DNA from: Dyella_B sp035503745
Lineage (GTDB): Bacteria; Pseudomonadota; Gammaproteobacteria; Xanthomonadales; Rhodanobacteraceae
Assembly (NCBI RefSeq): GCF_035503745.1
Contig: NZ_DATJTC010000028.1
Span: 1-64,000 of the forward strand
DNA: 64,000 nt
Reading direction: 5' to 3'
The notes below the pieces were generated by a model. It searched no databases. It was not told the DNA's origin and saw only the letters and a list, made by a program, of their open reading frames with translations. Of the stretch, positions 16,288 through 25,334 are shown piece after piece (positions within the stretch are counted from its first letter, which is position 1; every line of letters begins with the position of its first letter). The position numbers and the translations under genes are program-made.

Positions 16288-16842
16288 ATGAATCCCATGA
16301 TGGCGGTTCTGATCGTTGCCGGCGTTTTGTGTTGCGACACCATTTATTCGATTAATGACCTCAACAGCCCTATACGGTATGTTGATAAACAACAAGGCTA
16401 TTTTATTGGTATTAAAAAAAATGAGTTCATAATAGGTACGGCGATCGCCGATATAAAAAATCTGGCCAACGATTTGCCGCAGGCCGATGGGCATGTTGAA
16501 AATTGTTCCTCCCACGGGTTCAGATGTCGATCCATCGGTTACTTCGTATTCGCCATCCCGAATGGAGAGCACCGTTCTGCAGAATATATAGCTGGGCCAA
16601 GGATATCAATTAAGCGACTTGCAAATGGCGGATGGCGTGGCTCTGCAACGTGCTCAATGATTACCCGAACAGGTTGCGCACGGCATGTTGACGTCAACAA
16701 GCTAGTTGTGGCCTATCAATATGACGTTAGTTCGACGGGTATTTTAAAGTCGGTAAAAATTCAGAATTGGAATGATAGCGGACAGTTATTGAATACCCAA
16801 AATTTAATTCTCGTAAGTGAGATTGGGCTTAAGTTGAATTAA
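16288..16842 (+). CDS. Hypothetical protein, AT-rich accessory gene
   Basis: 184 residues. A ribosome binding site (TTGGAG) precedes the ATG. The N-terminus MNPMMAVLIVAGVLCC is hydrophobic and could be a signal or anchor. The rest has mixed charge and no motif I recognise. Codon use and GC are clearly lower than in the flanking core genes, pointing to recent acquisition. It is divergent from the immunity-protein relic. Confidence 0.55.
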   Translation: MNPMMAVLIVAGVLCCDTIYSINDLNSPIRYVDKQQGYFIGIKKNEFIIGTAIADIKNLANDLPQADGHVENCSSHGFRCRSIGYFVFAIPNGEHRSAEYIAGPRISIKRLANGGWRGSATCSMITRTGCARHVDVNKLVVAYQYDVSSTGILKSVKIQNWNDSGQLLNTQNLILVSEIGLKLN

Positions 16843-16899
16843 CAAAATGAGCGTGGATACTGGACTGCTGCCGGTTCGGTGGACACCCATCACCTTAAG

Positions 16900-16995
16900 C
16901 TAATTCCACCTGCTGGCCGCCGAATGGCTGCCTTCGGTCACTTGCTTGACCGCCGCGATCTTGAAATCATCCGTGTACGGCTTGCCACTTATGTT
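16900..16995 (-). mobile_element. Relic of an IS3-family transposase orfA
   Basis: Minus-strand translation gives GKPYTDDFKIAAVKQVTEG followed by SHSAASRWN and a stop, which matches the N-terminal HTH start of IS3-type OrfA proteins. The start Met is lost and the rest of the element is absent. It lies directly upstream of the pRiA4b ORF-3-like gene. Confidence 0.65.
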
Positions 16996-17045
16996 GGTCT
17001 TCCCAATAGGCCGGCCAGCTCACCCTTAAAAGTTGAACAAATCAA

Positions 17046-17669
17046 ATGCCGACCAGCACAAAAGCCAAAGCTGGCAATCCAATGGCCAGCCGTATCCCAG
17101 TGCTCCATCTTCGTATCGACCTTGACCGAACCATGCCCTTGGTTTGGCGTCGAATCGAGATCCCCGCATCATCCACGTTCTGGGATTTGCACGTGGCCAT
17201 CCAAGACGCCTTTGGCTGGCTGGACTACCATGCGCATGAATTTGAGGTCGGCCCCATTACCATTGGCGTACCCGACGAGTTTGCCGACAAGGACATGGCG
17301 CCGGGGTGGACGGTGCCACTATCGGTACATTTTGGGCGAATTAGAACTCTGACTTACCTTTACGACTTCGGGGATGACTGGCATCACACCATCCATCTTG
17401 AGGAAGTCAGGGATGCGGATGGCGGTCCTTATCCACGCTGTTTGACGGGGGAAAACGCGACGCCTCCAGAAGACTGCGGGGGCGTTTATGGCTTTGAGCA
17501 GCTCAAGGAAGCGCTTACCAAGCCGAAGAGCGCGAAATTTCGGGAAATGCGGGATTGGTTGAAAAACAACCACGCCAAGGTCTACTGGCCGTTTGATCCA
17601 TTGGCATTCGACCCGACAAAAATCACTTTTCGAGATGCGGCCGAGCGGCTCAATGAACTTCTTCTGTAG
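17046..17669 (+). CDS. Plasmid pRiA4b ORF-3 family protein
   Basis: 207 residues with the family's hallmarks: LHLRIDLDRTMPLVWRRIEIPA, TFWDLHVAIQDAFGWLDYHAHEF, LTYLYDFGDDWHHTIHLEEV, YPRCLTGENATPPEDCGGVYGFE. This family is frequent on mobile elements and as a passenger of insertion sequences, and its function is unknown. The gene appears intact although the neighbouring IS3 relic is not. Start ATG 17046 is the first in frame; M13 is an alternative. Confidence 0.88.
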   Translation: MPTSTKAKAGNPMASRIPVLHLRIDLDRTMPLVWRRIEIPASSTFWDLHVAIQDAFGWLDYHAHEFEVGPITIGVPDEFADKDMAPGWTVPLSVHFGRIRTLTYLYDFGDDWHHTIHLEEVRDADGGPYPRCLTGENATPPEDCGGVYGFEQLKEALTKPKSAKFREMRDWLKNNHAKVYWPFDPLAFDPTKITFRDAAERLNELLL

Positions 17670-18065
17670 GTGGAAGATTAAGCCAATTACCGGATCTCCT
17701 TCGTAAGTGGTTTTAATGCTTCCTTCCGAGCTTCCGAATTTCATGCAACCGACAGACGTGCGCGGTAGAAAATGAAAATTTGTCTGTCATTCGCTTGGAA
17801 AAATCACAGCTAAGTCGGTGCCACCCCACATCGCGAAAGAGACGTCTGACACGCGGTGCAGAATGCCTGGCATTGGATGACCGAACCAGGATCCAACTGA
17901 CTTGCAGTTAGTGTTTGCAGCCAAACTTGTCAGAGCATTTGGCTTAGGAAATGATTTAGCCAAACAACTTCGTTTGAGATGCTATGCGTGACTGAAGCCG
18001 ATAAATGCAAATCGCCACATTAGCGTTTGCGAACACTTCGGAAATTTCAGAGATCAAATGTGCTT
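17670..18065. other. AT-rich non-coding stretch
   Basis: I see no gene, RNA or strong repeat in this interval. Confidence 0.45.
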
Positions 18066-18447
18066 ATGCCCCACACTTCGCGCACCCTCGCATTAATCTT
18101 GGTCGTACTTGCCCTGGTGAGCCACCATTCAATAGTGTTGTGCCAAGCGGCTCCGGCTTTGTCATGGAGTGAGGCTAACTTAGTAGGCATGCACCTATCT
18201 TTAGTATCACCAAAAAAAATCGGGCTCATCGACGGATTTAAGATTTTCCGACAAATATCTTTCGATAGACCGCCGCGATCATGACTGGTGTACTGGGCCT
18301 TTGACTGTTTGGAAAATTGAGGGAAATCGGCTCAAGATCGGATACACCCCTGACAAGGGAGCGACCCTAATTGGTGCGTCTGCCTCTAGGCTTGTAATGC
18401 GCAGCAGTGACGGCACTGTTTATACTTATGCAATCGTGCACCCATAG
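18066..18447 (+). pseudogene. Small secreted protein broken by a frameshift at an A8 run
   Basis: From ATG 18066 the frame gives a signal peptide (MPHTSRTLALILVVLALV, cut near LCQA) and a mature part up to a run of eight A at 18212-18219. After that run the meaningful frame is shifted by one: it reads SGSSTDLRFSDKYLSIDRRD, then LTVWKIEGNRLKIGYTP and RSSDGTVYTYAIVHP, stopping at 18447. The original frame stops at 18284. Joining both gives about 126 residues. This is either a pseudogene, a phase-variable homopolymer or a sequencing error. No family recognised. Confidence 0.55.
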
Positions 18448-18511
18448 GCGGCTACAAAATCTCTACTCCGGCCATCCCCACGAACTGCCCCCTGATATGA
18501 GGCCTGAATAC

Positions 18512-19780
18512 TCATTTCACACTAAAGAACTTGACGTAACGCTCGTCGCCGACAGCGATCTGCGTGCCGTCTGGACTAACCGCAATCCCACCCTTACCGC
18601 CTTGAAAGCCGCTCAACAATTTCCCCGTCCTCGCGTCGACAATCAGATTGTCGTCGCCATCATTCGGACTGCTAGAGCCACCACCGAGATACAGGTAGCT
18701 TCCGTCGGGGCTCATTGCAAAATCTCTTGGTTGCAGCGCGGCCGGGACTTTGTGCGCACTTATGTCTTCGCTGGTTGCGTAGGTAAGCATTTCCAGCGTC
18801 GGCACATCGAGAATGTTGCCTAGCCCAATCGCAAGAGTCTTCCCTTCGGCATCACTCACTAAAAACATCGAACTCTGCTCCTGAGTCTGGTTATATGTGA
18901 GGTACCGCCCACCGCTTTGGACCGTGGTCGGCTTGGACGGAATCAGCAATTTCGTTCGACTTGCTACCACACCGGATGGATCAATCAGGCGCGCAATTAC
19001 GTCATTTATCTTTAAACTTCGTAGCACGTCGCGATCACCGGATCCAATCGCGCCCGCTGCGCCATCGCCCACTTTTCGCCAAAGACCCACTGCCACAATT
19101 CGGCCTCCGGGAGCCCAAGCCAACTCCTGTACCGCCATGCCACCCTCATCGAACTCTTTGTAGCTCCAATTAGTCGTGTCGTAGACGCGAAACGTTAGAC
19201 TTCCTCCGGCACCAGGGGACGCAAGCGCCTGAGTGCCCTGTCTGTTGAATCGCAGCGATGCAGCCACAACCGTGGAGGGTGCCTCTGAGACAACCTGTCC
19301 GGTCATGGCATCCCAAAACTTAATAGGACTGCCACCGCCACCGCGCCCGAACGTCAAGCGCTTTCCATCGGGGGTCCAGGTCAAAAGGGCGTAGGGATCA
19401 AGTGCAAAATTGGGAGTCAATCGTTCCGTGTGGGATTGCAATTTATTGCGCTTCAAGTCCCAGACAACGATGTGCGTCGCTCCCGCCCCTACCGCATCCA
19501 CAATAGCCAAGTAATGGCCATCGGGGCTGTAGGTCATGCTCATCGCGGTGACTTTTGAATGGCCCTCCACGGTGGCAAGGTCAATCGAGTCTTTATCAGC
19601 GACCACAGTTACCGGGCCGGCCTTGACTAGATTGCCCACGACATGACGCGCTTGTGTACCGGACGCTTTGGCGGACCACGGCATGAAGCCCATAGCTAGA
19701 GCAATTGCGGCGACGATAACGGAAGTGCCAACGCCACGAGAAACTCGGCGGGCCGTCTTGTGCAGCAAGTGGCTAAACAT
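18512..19780 (-). CDS. Exported WD40/TolB-like beta-propeller protein
   Basis: 422 residues from ATG 19780, which has AGGGGAG upstream; an earlier in-frame start is rejected. An N-terminal hydrophobic segment (about 12-36) is a signal or anchor. Repeats such as MTYSPDGHYLAIVDAVG, LTWTPDGKRLTFGRG, LAWAPGGRIVAVG and FAMSPDGSYLYLGGG show a propeller of the WD40-like PD40 kind. No enzyme residues are seen. It lies in the decayed region beside the integrase stub, so it may be horizontally acquired. Confidence 0.75.
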   Translation of the reverse strand: MFSHLLHKTARRVSRGVGTSVIVAAIALAMGFMPWSAKASGTQARHVVGNLVKAGPVTVVADKDSIDLATVEGHSKVTAMSMTYSPDGHYLAIVDAVGAGATHIVVWDLKRNKLQSHTERLTPNFALDPYALLTWTPDGKRLTFGRGGGGSPIKFWDAMTGQVVSEAPSTVVAASLRFNRQGTQALASPGAGGSLTFRVYDTTNWSYKEFDEGGMAVQELAWAPGGRIVAVGLWRKVGDGAAGAIGSGDRDVLRSLKINDVIARLIDPSGVVASRTKLLIPSKPTTVQSGGRYLTYNQTQEQSSMFLVSDAEGKTLAIGLGNILDVPTLEMLTYATSEDISAHKVPAALQPRDFAMSPDGSYLYLGGGSSSPNDGDDNLIVDARTGKLLSGFQGGKGGIAVSPDGTQIAVGDERYVKFFSVK

Positions 19781-20060
19781 ATCTCCCCTTTTAATATAGT
19801 AAGCGCTACCAATCTGAAGCTGTTTAGCGCTGAACCACCAACTCATCGAAAAATCACGCCCGAATTTTCTGGGCCTGCGCAACCAAAGATCACCCAGGGT
19901 AGACAGGCATGTTGCTTACGTGGATCAGATGTTCTGCCGCATCCTGCTTAGGTAGGCTGTTTTTTGGCGCAAAGGCTACGAACGGTCGCCAGCGCAATGC
20001 GTTGCTAATTCTCCCTCATCACGGCCATTCCGGGATAGTTGACGTCAATGCGCTTGCGAA
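19781..20060. other. Intergenic stretch between the beta-propeller gene and integrase stub
   Basis: No gene recognised; the interval probably carries the beta-propeller promoter. Confidence 0.4.
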
Positions 20061-20324
20061 TCACGTCATAGCAAACTGTAAAGCCGCAATGGCTAAGCTA
20101 AGCATGTGATGCATGCTGGTACCCGTGTCCTGTGGGCAACCTTGCGTGTTCACGTCGGGCCAACTGGTGAAACCGACGGGCTGGTCTACTTGCTTGCGTT
20201 GGCCGGTCTGAGAAGGTTTACCGCCCGATGGAGACACCTGTAGGTACATCCCCTTTTCGTCGTACAGCTGATATGGCTTATCGGCAAGCTTGGCCTGCTT
20301 GATGTCGAGGACGGTATGGGACAT
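20061..20324 (-). pseudogene. int: N-terminal stub of a tyrosine integrase (DUF4102 arm-binding domain)
   Basis: Residues 1-36 from ATG 20324 read LDIKQAKLADKPYQLYDEKG followed by MYLQVSPSGGK, the standard opening of tRNA-targeting P4-type integrases. Just after SGGK the similarity stops, and the frame ends about 50 codons later, so the catalytic domain is gone. A good ribosome binding site (AAGGAA) remains. The stub lies just beyond the 3' end of tRNA-Leu(GAG) and in the same orientation, the usual place for an island integrase. Confidence 0.75.
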
Positions 20325-20435
20325 AGGGCATTCCTTCGCAAAGGACTGAGGCAATTTCTTGCATTACCCCAAGTCTGCTCTCACTGAGAGGATGGATTGC
20401 AATGGACGCCCCCCGGACTGATCCAGTCGATCGGG

Positions 20436-20463
20436 CAATAAAAAACCCGCCTAAGTGGCGGGT
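20436..20463 (-). terminator. Intrinsic terminator of the tpiA-secG-tRNA-Leu transcript
   Basis: On the minus strand ACCCGCC (20463-20457) and GGCGGGT (20451-20445) form a 7-bp stem with a 5-base loop, followed by a T-run. It lies about 45 bases after the tRNA 3' end. Confidence 0.85.
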
Positions 20464-20509
20464 CTCTTTAGTCTTTTTGGTCTGTATTGGACCGTATCAG
20501 ACTGCTTAA

Positions 20510-20594
20510 TGGTGCCCAAGGGGGGACTCGAACCCCCACGACTTGCGTCGCTACCACCTCAAGGTAGTGCGTCTACCAATTCCGCCACCTGGGC
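20510..20594 (-). tRNA. leuU: tRNA-Leu, anticodon GAG
   Basis: An 85-base cloverleaf with acceptor arms GCCCAGG and CTTGGGC, an anticodon stem CTACC/GGTAG enclosing TTGAGGT (anticodon GAG), a long variable arm, a GGTTCGAGTCC T-arm and an encoded CCA. It follows secG as in Escherichia coli, where leuU also has GAG. It probably served as the integration site of a now decayed island. Confidence 0.95.
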
Positions 20595-20609
20595 AGGTGT
20601 CTTGCGTTT

Positions 20610-21086
20610 TTAGTGCTTGCTGGTCGATGCCGCCGCCGGGGCGGTGGCTGTCGGTACTTCGCCCTGCTGCGCCTTGGCCGGTGCCGGCTGCGCGGTCGGG
20701 ACTTCCCCATTGGCCGGAGCGGCTGGCGCCGGGATGGCGGCCTGCGGCTGGGCCGGCACGACCGGGTGCGCATTCTGCGTCGCGGCGGGCTTGTTGCCAA
20801 GACTGCTCATTACGCCCAGGTCGTTGTTGGCGGCCTGCTGGCGCAGCGAGTTGCCGTTGTACTTGAGGTAAATGCCCATGCCGATGCTGAGCAGGAAGAA
20901 CAGCGCGGCAAGTACGGCCGTGGAACGGGACAGGAAGTTGGCCGAACCGCGTGCGCCGAACACCGTTGCCGAGGCGCCGGCACCGAAGCCGGAACCCGCG
21001 TCGGCGCCTGCACCGCGCTGCATCAGGATCAGCACGATCATGGCCGCAGCGATCAGGATGTAGAACACACTGAAGATGACGAACAT
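20610..21086 (-). CDS. secG: Protein translocase subunit SecG
   Basis: 158 residues. The core has two membrane helices: MFVIFSVFYILIAAAMIVLILMQRG with the family signature LMQRGAGADAGSGFGAG, then STAVLAALFFLLSIGMGIYL. The C-terminal 80 residues are a low-complexity Ala/Pro/Gln tail, longer than in E. coli (about 110 residues in total) but common in Xanthomonadales. SecG is part of the SecYEG channel. It lies between tpiA and tRNA-Leu in one transcription unit. Confidence 0.95.
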   Translation of the reverse strand: MFVIFSVFYILIAAAMIVLILMQRGAGADAGSGFGAGASATVFGARGSANFLSRSTAVLAALFFLLSIGMGIYLKYNGNSLRQQAANNDLGVMSSLGNKPAATQNAHPVVPAQPQAAIPAPAAPANGEVPTAQPAPAKAQQGEVPTATAPAAASTSKH

Positions 21087-21113
21087 GGTGTCTCGCGTAG
21101 GATTCGATATGGC

Positions 21114-21863
21114 TCAGTGGGCGGCGTTGCAGATGGCCAGGAAGTCGGCCGCCACGAGCGCGGCGCCGCCGATCAAGCCACCATCCACGTCCGGCTGCGC
21201 AAAAAGCTCTGCAGCATTGGCCGCCTTGACGCTGCCGCCATAAAGCAGCCGGGTCAGACGGGCAATCATAGCATCCCCTTGGGCAAGTTGGCTACGGATG
21301 AATGCATGCACATCCTGTGCCTGCTGGGGGGTGGCGGTGCGCCCGGTGCCGATCGCCCAGACCGGCTCGTAAGCGACCACGGCGGTGTCGAAGCTGGCAA
21401 TGCCGTTGAGGGCCAGCACGGCCTGCAGCTGGCGGCCGATGACGGCCTCGGTTTCGCCGGCCTCGCGCTGCGCCAGGGTTTCGCCCAGGCAGAGGATCGG
21501 GGTAAGCCCGGCGGCGCGGGCGGCGGCGAATTTGCGTGCGACCAGCTCGCTGCTTTCACCGTGGTATTGGCGGCGCTCGGAGTGCCCCACCAGGGTCCAT
21601 CGGGCGCCGACATCGGCCACCATCGCGGCAGCCACTTCGCCGGTATAGGCCCCCTGCCCCTCGTGCTCGCTGACGTCCTGCGCGCCGAAGCCTATCCCCG
21701 AGCCGGCGTAGGCGGCGGCCAGGGGCTGCAAGTATGGAAACGGGGGAAACATCAGCACATCGATATCCGATGGCTTGCCTTGCGCGATTTCATGCACCAG
21801 GCCTTCCGCCATGGAACGGCTGCCGTGCATTTTCCAATTACCCGCCACGAGTTTTTTGCGCAT
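21114..21863 (-). CDS. tpiA: Triosephosphate isomerase
   Basis: 249 residues from ATG 21863, the normal family length; a longer frame to 22046 is rejected. Landmarks are KLVAGNWKMHGS (catalytic Lys), LVGHSERRQYHGE (catalytic His), VAYEPVWAIGTG (catalytic Glu) and LLYGGSVKAANA (phosphate loop). It interconverts dihydroxyacetone phosphate and glyceraldehyde 3-phosphate in glycolysis. It leads the tpiA-secG-tRNA-Leu unit. Confidence 0.97.
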   Translation of the reverse strand: MRKKLVAGNWKMHGSRSMAEGLVHEIAQGKPSDIDVLMFPPFPYLQPLAAAYAGSGIGFGAQDVSEHEGQGAYTGEVAAAMVADVGARWTLVGHSERRQYHGESSELVARKFAAARAAGLTPILCLGETLAQREAGETEAVIGRQLQAVLALNGIASFDTAVVAYEPVWAIGTGRTATPQQAQDVHAFIRSQLAQGDAMIARLTRLLYGGSVKAANAAELFAQPDVDGGLIGGAALVAADFLAICNAAH

Positions 21864-22121
21864 AGCAGCACCCGCCCCAGAGAAAACGCGCAAGCTTAGC
21901 GACCCCGGCACAGCCCAGCAACGGCGTTTTTTCTGGGTAACTTGTCGGTGTTCAGCCGCCCTGCCGTGTAGGAAAACCGCCCGCCCTATTGTTAGCGTTA
22001 ACCATTCGCACCGCATTGCAGACGAGCCATGCCGACGATCCGGCAAAACGCCCGGCTTGAAGAAATGGGGCAGTCACGTAGTGTGGTCACCATTCGCCAC
22101 TGCCGCAGGGAAACCCCATCC

Positions 22122-22934
22122 ATGACCCAGGCTCGTCCGCTCAGTTTGATCACCGGTGCCTCTGCCGGGATTGGCGCTGCCTTTGCCCGTGCCCTTGCCG
22201 CGCTCGGCCACGATGTAGTGCTGACGGCGCGCCGCACCGACCGCCTGGAGTTGCTGGCCACGGAACTGCGTGCGGCGCATGGCATCCAGGCGACCGTGCT
22301 GACTAACGACCTGGCCGACCCGCACGCCGTCGAACAGCTGTGCGCGGAACTGGATCGGCGCGGTCTGCAGGTGGATTGGCTGATCAACAACGCAGGCTAC
22401 GGCGTGCCCGGACGTTTCGATGCGAACGCATGGGCCACGCATGCGGATTTCCTGCGCGTGCTGGTGACCGCGCCCACGGAACTGGCATGGCGCTTGATCG
22501 GCGCCATGCGCGAACGCGGCTACGGACGCATCGTCAACGTGGCGTCGTTGGCCGGGCATGTACCGGGTTCGGCGGGACACACGCTGTATGCGGCAAGTAA
22601 AAGCTTCTGGATTCGAACCAGCCAATCACTTGCCTTGGAAAACGCTGATAAGGGCGTGAATGTCTGTGCCCTGTGTCCGGGTTTTACCTGGTCGGAATTT
22701 CACGATGTCACGGGCACGCGAACACTGATGAACAAGTTGCCCAACTTCATGTGGCAAACAGCCGACGAAGTGGTAAAGGAAGGCATTGATGCCGTAGAAC
22801 GTGGCGAAGCTGTGCGGGTCACGGGGCGTACCAATCGTTTCATCAAGACGGTATTTAAGCTCATGCCTGACAAGTTGGCATTGAAGATTTCGGCAAAGCA
22901 GTCCAAGCGATATCGGGCACAGGACAATCATTAA
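22122..22934 (+). CDS. Short-chain dehydrogenase/reductase
   Basis: 270 residues from ATG 22122. The cofactor motif is LITGASAGIGAAFARAL, followed by LINNAGYG, VNVASLAGHVPGS and the catalytic YAASK. A basic residue after the glycine motif (TARRTDRL) suggests NADP(H). The substrate is unknown. It is divergent from tpiA and belongs to the block that separates tpiA from glmM. Confidence 0.88.
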   Translation: MTQARPLSLITGASAGIGAAFARALAALGHDVVLTARRTDRLELLATELRAAHGIQATVLTNDLADPHAVEQLCAELDRRGLQVDWLINNAGYGVPGRFDANAWATHADFLRVLVTAPTELAWRLIGAMRERGYGRIVNVASLAGHVPGSAGHTLYAASKSFWIRTSQSLALENADKGVNVCALCPGFTWSEFHDVTGTRTLMNKLPNFMWQTADEVVKEGIDAVERGEAVRVTGRTNRFIKTVFKLMPDKLALKISAKQSKRYRAQDNH

Positions 22935-22984
22935 ATATACGCTCAAATACCAGGCACGAACTTCGCCTAGCGTTACCAAGCCTC

Positions 22985-23015
22985 TTGACCCTGACGCAAC
23001 GTCAGACCGTAGCTT
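22985..23015 (+). promoter_or_regulatory. MerR-type promoter with long spacer and dyad
   Basis: TTGACC (22985-22990) and TAGCTT (23010-23015) are separated by 19 bases, longer than the usual 17, and the spacer holds the perfect dyad CTGACG-CAA-CGTCAG (22991-23005). This is the arrangement used by MerR-family regulators, placed 35 bases before the merR-like start, so autoregulation is likely. Confidence 0.75.
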
Positions 23016-23050
23016 GGCGATATTCGAAGCCAGTCGGGGAATAGCAAACA

Positions 23051-24070
23051 ATGCGATTGAAGATAGGTGAACTGGCGCAACGTACAGGCCTGACCGTCCG
23101 TTCCCTGCACCACTACGACCACATTGGGTTGTTGAAACCGTCTGTGCGTTCGGATGCCGGCTATCGGTTATACACCCAAGAAGATATAGAGCGACTGTAT
23201 CGCATCATCGCTTTGCGTCAGCTTGGACTGTCTCTGGCAGATATCGGCACCGCCCTGTCCGGCCCAGAAACGTCAATAAAAATCCTGATCAGCAAGCAGA
23301 TTGGCGTGCTCGAAAAGACTATGGCACGCGATCGCATCCTGTATCACCAACTCTGCGAACTTCGTGATGAACTGGCAACCGGGCAGCCCATCGATCCATC
23401 CCGCTGGATGGATACATTGGAGCTATTCACCATGTACGAGCATTATTTTTCACCTGAAGAACTAAAAGAACTCCCGCTTTACAACAATCCCAGCGTTCAA
23501 CCTGAATGGAATTCGCTGGTTCAACAAGTTCAAGCAGCCATCGACCGAGGGGCCAAACCCGGAGATGCTGACGTGGATTGGCTTGCATTCCAATGGATGC
23601 AGATGATTAGCCGGGATACCGGAGGAAATCCAGATTTTCTGATGCGCCTCCACACCATGAACAAGCAGGAACCAGAAATACGCCAGCGAACTGGCATCAC
23701 GGAAGAACTCGAACACTTCGTCGAACGGGCTATTGTCCAAGCGCGACTGACCATCTTTGAACGCTATTTGTCGCCGGATGAAATGGTTCGCATGAGGGCA
23801 AATTACGGCAAACACATGTACGAATGGCCACCGTTGATTTCTGCCTTACTCAAGTCGAGAAACGCCGGCATATCTCCCGATGATCCCGAGGTTCGAAAAC
23901 TTGCGCGCCGCTGGATGGAGCTCTTCACGGCATATGCGGGTGACGCCCCGACGACCCACAGTCGTATTCGGGAGGCTTATGCGAAGGAACCCCATCTTCG
24001 CAGTGGCTCTGCCGTCGATGAGAAACTATTCGCCTACGTAAGGTCATCTTTGGAAGGGATGACTCGATGA
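23051..24070 (+). CDS. MerR-family regulator with TipAS-like C-terminal domain
   Basis: 339 residues. The N-terminal winged HTH is textbook: KIGELAQRTGLTVRSLHHYDHIGLL, then SDAGYRLYTQEDIERLYRI and a coiled coil to about residue 120. The long C-terminal region (about 130-330, all helical) resembles drug-binding TipAS/antibiotic-recognition domains, without the metal-binding Cys of classical MerR. The start is ATG 23051, preceded by its predicted MerR-type promoter. Possible target: its own promoter; no transporter lies beside it. Confidence 0.85.
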   Translation: MRLKIGELAQRTGLTVRSLHHYDHIGLLKPSVRSDAGYRLYTQEDIERLYRIIALRQLGLSLADIGTALSGPETSIKILISKQIGVLEKTMARDRILYHQLCELRDELATGQPIDPSRWMDTLELFTMYEHYFSPEELKELPLYNNPSVQPEWNSLVQQVQAAIDRGAKPGDADVDWLAFQWMQMISRDTGGNPDFLMRLHTMNKQEPEIRQRTGITEELEHFVERAIVQARLTIFERYLSPDEMVRMRANYGKHMYEWPPLISALLKSRNAGISPDDPEVRKLARRWMELFTAYAGDAPTTHSRIREAYAKEPHLRSGSAVDEKLFAYVRSSLEGMTR

Positions 24071-24328
24071 GAAAAAATCCACGTAGAAAACTATCTGAAT
24101 AAACATTCGCTCGGGGGTTGGAAGCACCACCACCCCCCTGCACTTATAAGATCAATTAGAACAATCAGATAGGAATGCGTGGCACGCCCCCCAAAAGCCA
24201 TAAAAGGCAAGGCGAACATGATCAAGTTCTCGCAGTCACTGGCGTTGAAAAACCAGGCCCATGGCGTGCACGTCTGCACACTGCGCCTCTCGGCGCGGCA
24301 ATCGCATCGCTACCGCGCGCAGGATTGA

Positions 24329-25036
24329 TCAACCACCGATCCAGCGCGCAAGCGCGAACGCGGCGGCGGAAGCGAGGCCGCCTACCAGCATGGTCTGCAA
24401 TGCCCCGCGCAGCATGCCGATGCCGGTGAAGCGGCTTTTGGCCGCGCCAAACAAGCCCAGCGCGATCAATGTGCAAACCACCGATGCACGCAGCGCCGGC
24501 TGCAGGCCATCGATCAGCATGTACGGCGCCAGCGGCACCAGGCCGCCGACGATGTAGGCGCCGCCGATGGTGAGGGCGCTGCGCAGGGCGCGGCCGGGTT
24601 CGGGTTTTTCCAGGCCCAGTTCAAAGCGCATCATGAAATCCACCCAGGCATCGTGGTTCTGGTGGAAGTGTGCGAGCACCGGTTTGCATGCTTCGCGGTC
24701 GAGGCCGTACTGGGCGAAGATCTGCACGATCTCGCGTTCTTCCTCGCGTGCCAGCTCGCGCACCTCGCGCACTTCGCGGCGGCGCTCGGCATCGTAGTGA
24801 TCGGCATCGCCGCGCGCGGCAAGGTAGCCGCCAAGGCCCATGGCGATGGCGCCGGCGGCGATTTCCGCCACGCCCGCCACCACCACGACACGGCTGGCGA
24901 CAGCGGCACCGGAGAGGCCGGCGGCGAGCGCGAACGGCACCGTGAGGCCGTCAGCCATGCCGATGACCAGGTCGCGGACGACATCGGAAGCGGTGAAGTG
25001 CCGTTCGGTGTGATGGTGATGATGCTTGGCAGACAT
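24329..25036 (-). CDS. VIT1/CCC1-family membrane protein (predicted metal transporter)
   Basis: 235 residues from ATG 25036. It opens with SAKHHHHHTERHF, then VVRDLVIGMADGLTVPFALAAGL and AGVAEIAAGAIAMGLGGYLAARG, the signature first two helices of the VIT family, followed by a charged helical cytosolic segment (VREVRELAREEEREIV) and three more helices. Family members move Fe(II) or Mn(II). The His run is unusual and natural. The gene stands alone on this strand. Confidence 0.88.
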   Translation of the reverse strand: MSAKHHHHHTERHFTASDVVRDLVIGMADGLTVPFALAAGLSGAAVASRVVVVAGVAEIAAGAIAMGLGGYLAARGDADHYDAERRREVREVRELAREEEREIVQIFAQYGLDREACKPVLAHFHQNHDAWVDFMMRFELGLEKPEPGRALRSALTIGGAYIVGGLVPLAPYMLIDGLQPALRASVVCTLIALGLFGAAKSRFTGIGMLRGALQTMLVGGLASAAAFALARWIGG

Positions 25037-25334
25037 GGCGATTCCTTGCGGTGCACGCAACTTTAGCCGCACGCGGCGAAGGGTGCGGCAATGAGACGTA
25101 CACGTATTGGCTTTTGCGATGCGGTGGTTACGGTGATGCGCCCGGGCGCGGCCGGCATGAAAGCGGGAGCGGCGGTCGCGTCGCGCCGAAGCGGCTTTTC
25201 GGGAAGATGGCCCCTCACCCCAGCGCTCTCCTTGAAGCGCAGAGGGCGTGTGTGAGAAGGCGATGGAAGGGGCGTTCGGCAAGACGCCCCTCGCCCCAAC
25301 CCTCTCCCCCAAAGGCGAGAGGGCGACCATCGCG
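25037..25334. repeat. Intergenic repeats with a CCCTCxCCCCAxCxCTCTCC motif
   Basis: The interval holds two similar copies of a C-rich direct repeat (about 25204-25225 and 25287-25307) and an 8-bp hairpin (arms 25268-25275 and 25284-25291). Such intergenic repeats are common in Xanthomonadales chromosomes. No gene seen. Confidence 0.5.

Noticed and set aside
20510..20594. Search for a CRISPR array or tRNA-derived att duplicate to the left
   Set aside because: No regularly spaced repeats were found, and no copy of the tRNA 3' end was seen by eye between 12 and 20 kb; a computed search is needed to be sure.
24070..24328. Search for a gene partner of the MerR regulator
   Set aside because: No transporter or enzyme ORF is present in this gap.
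24653..25066. Plus-strand ORF antisense to the VIT1-like gene
   Set aside because: It is the mirror of a clear membrane protein gene, with no start signal or family feature.
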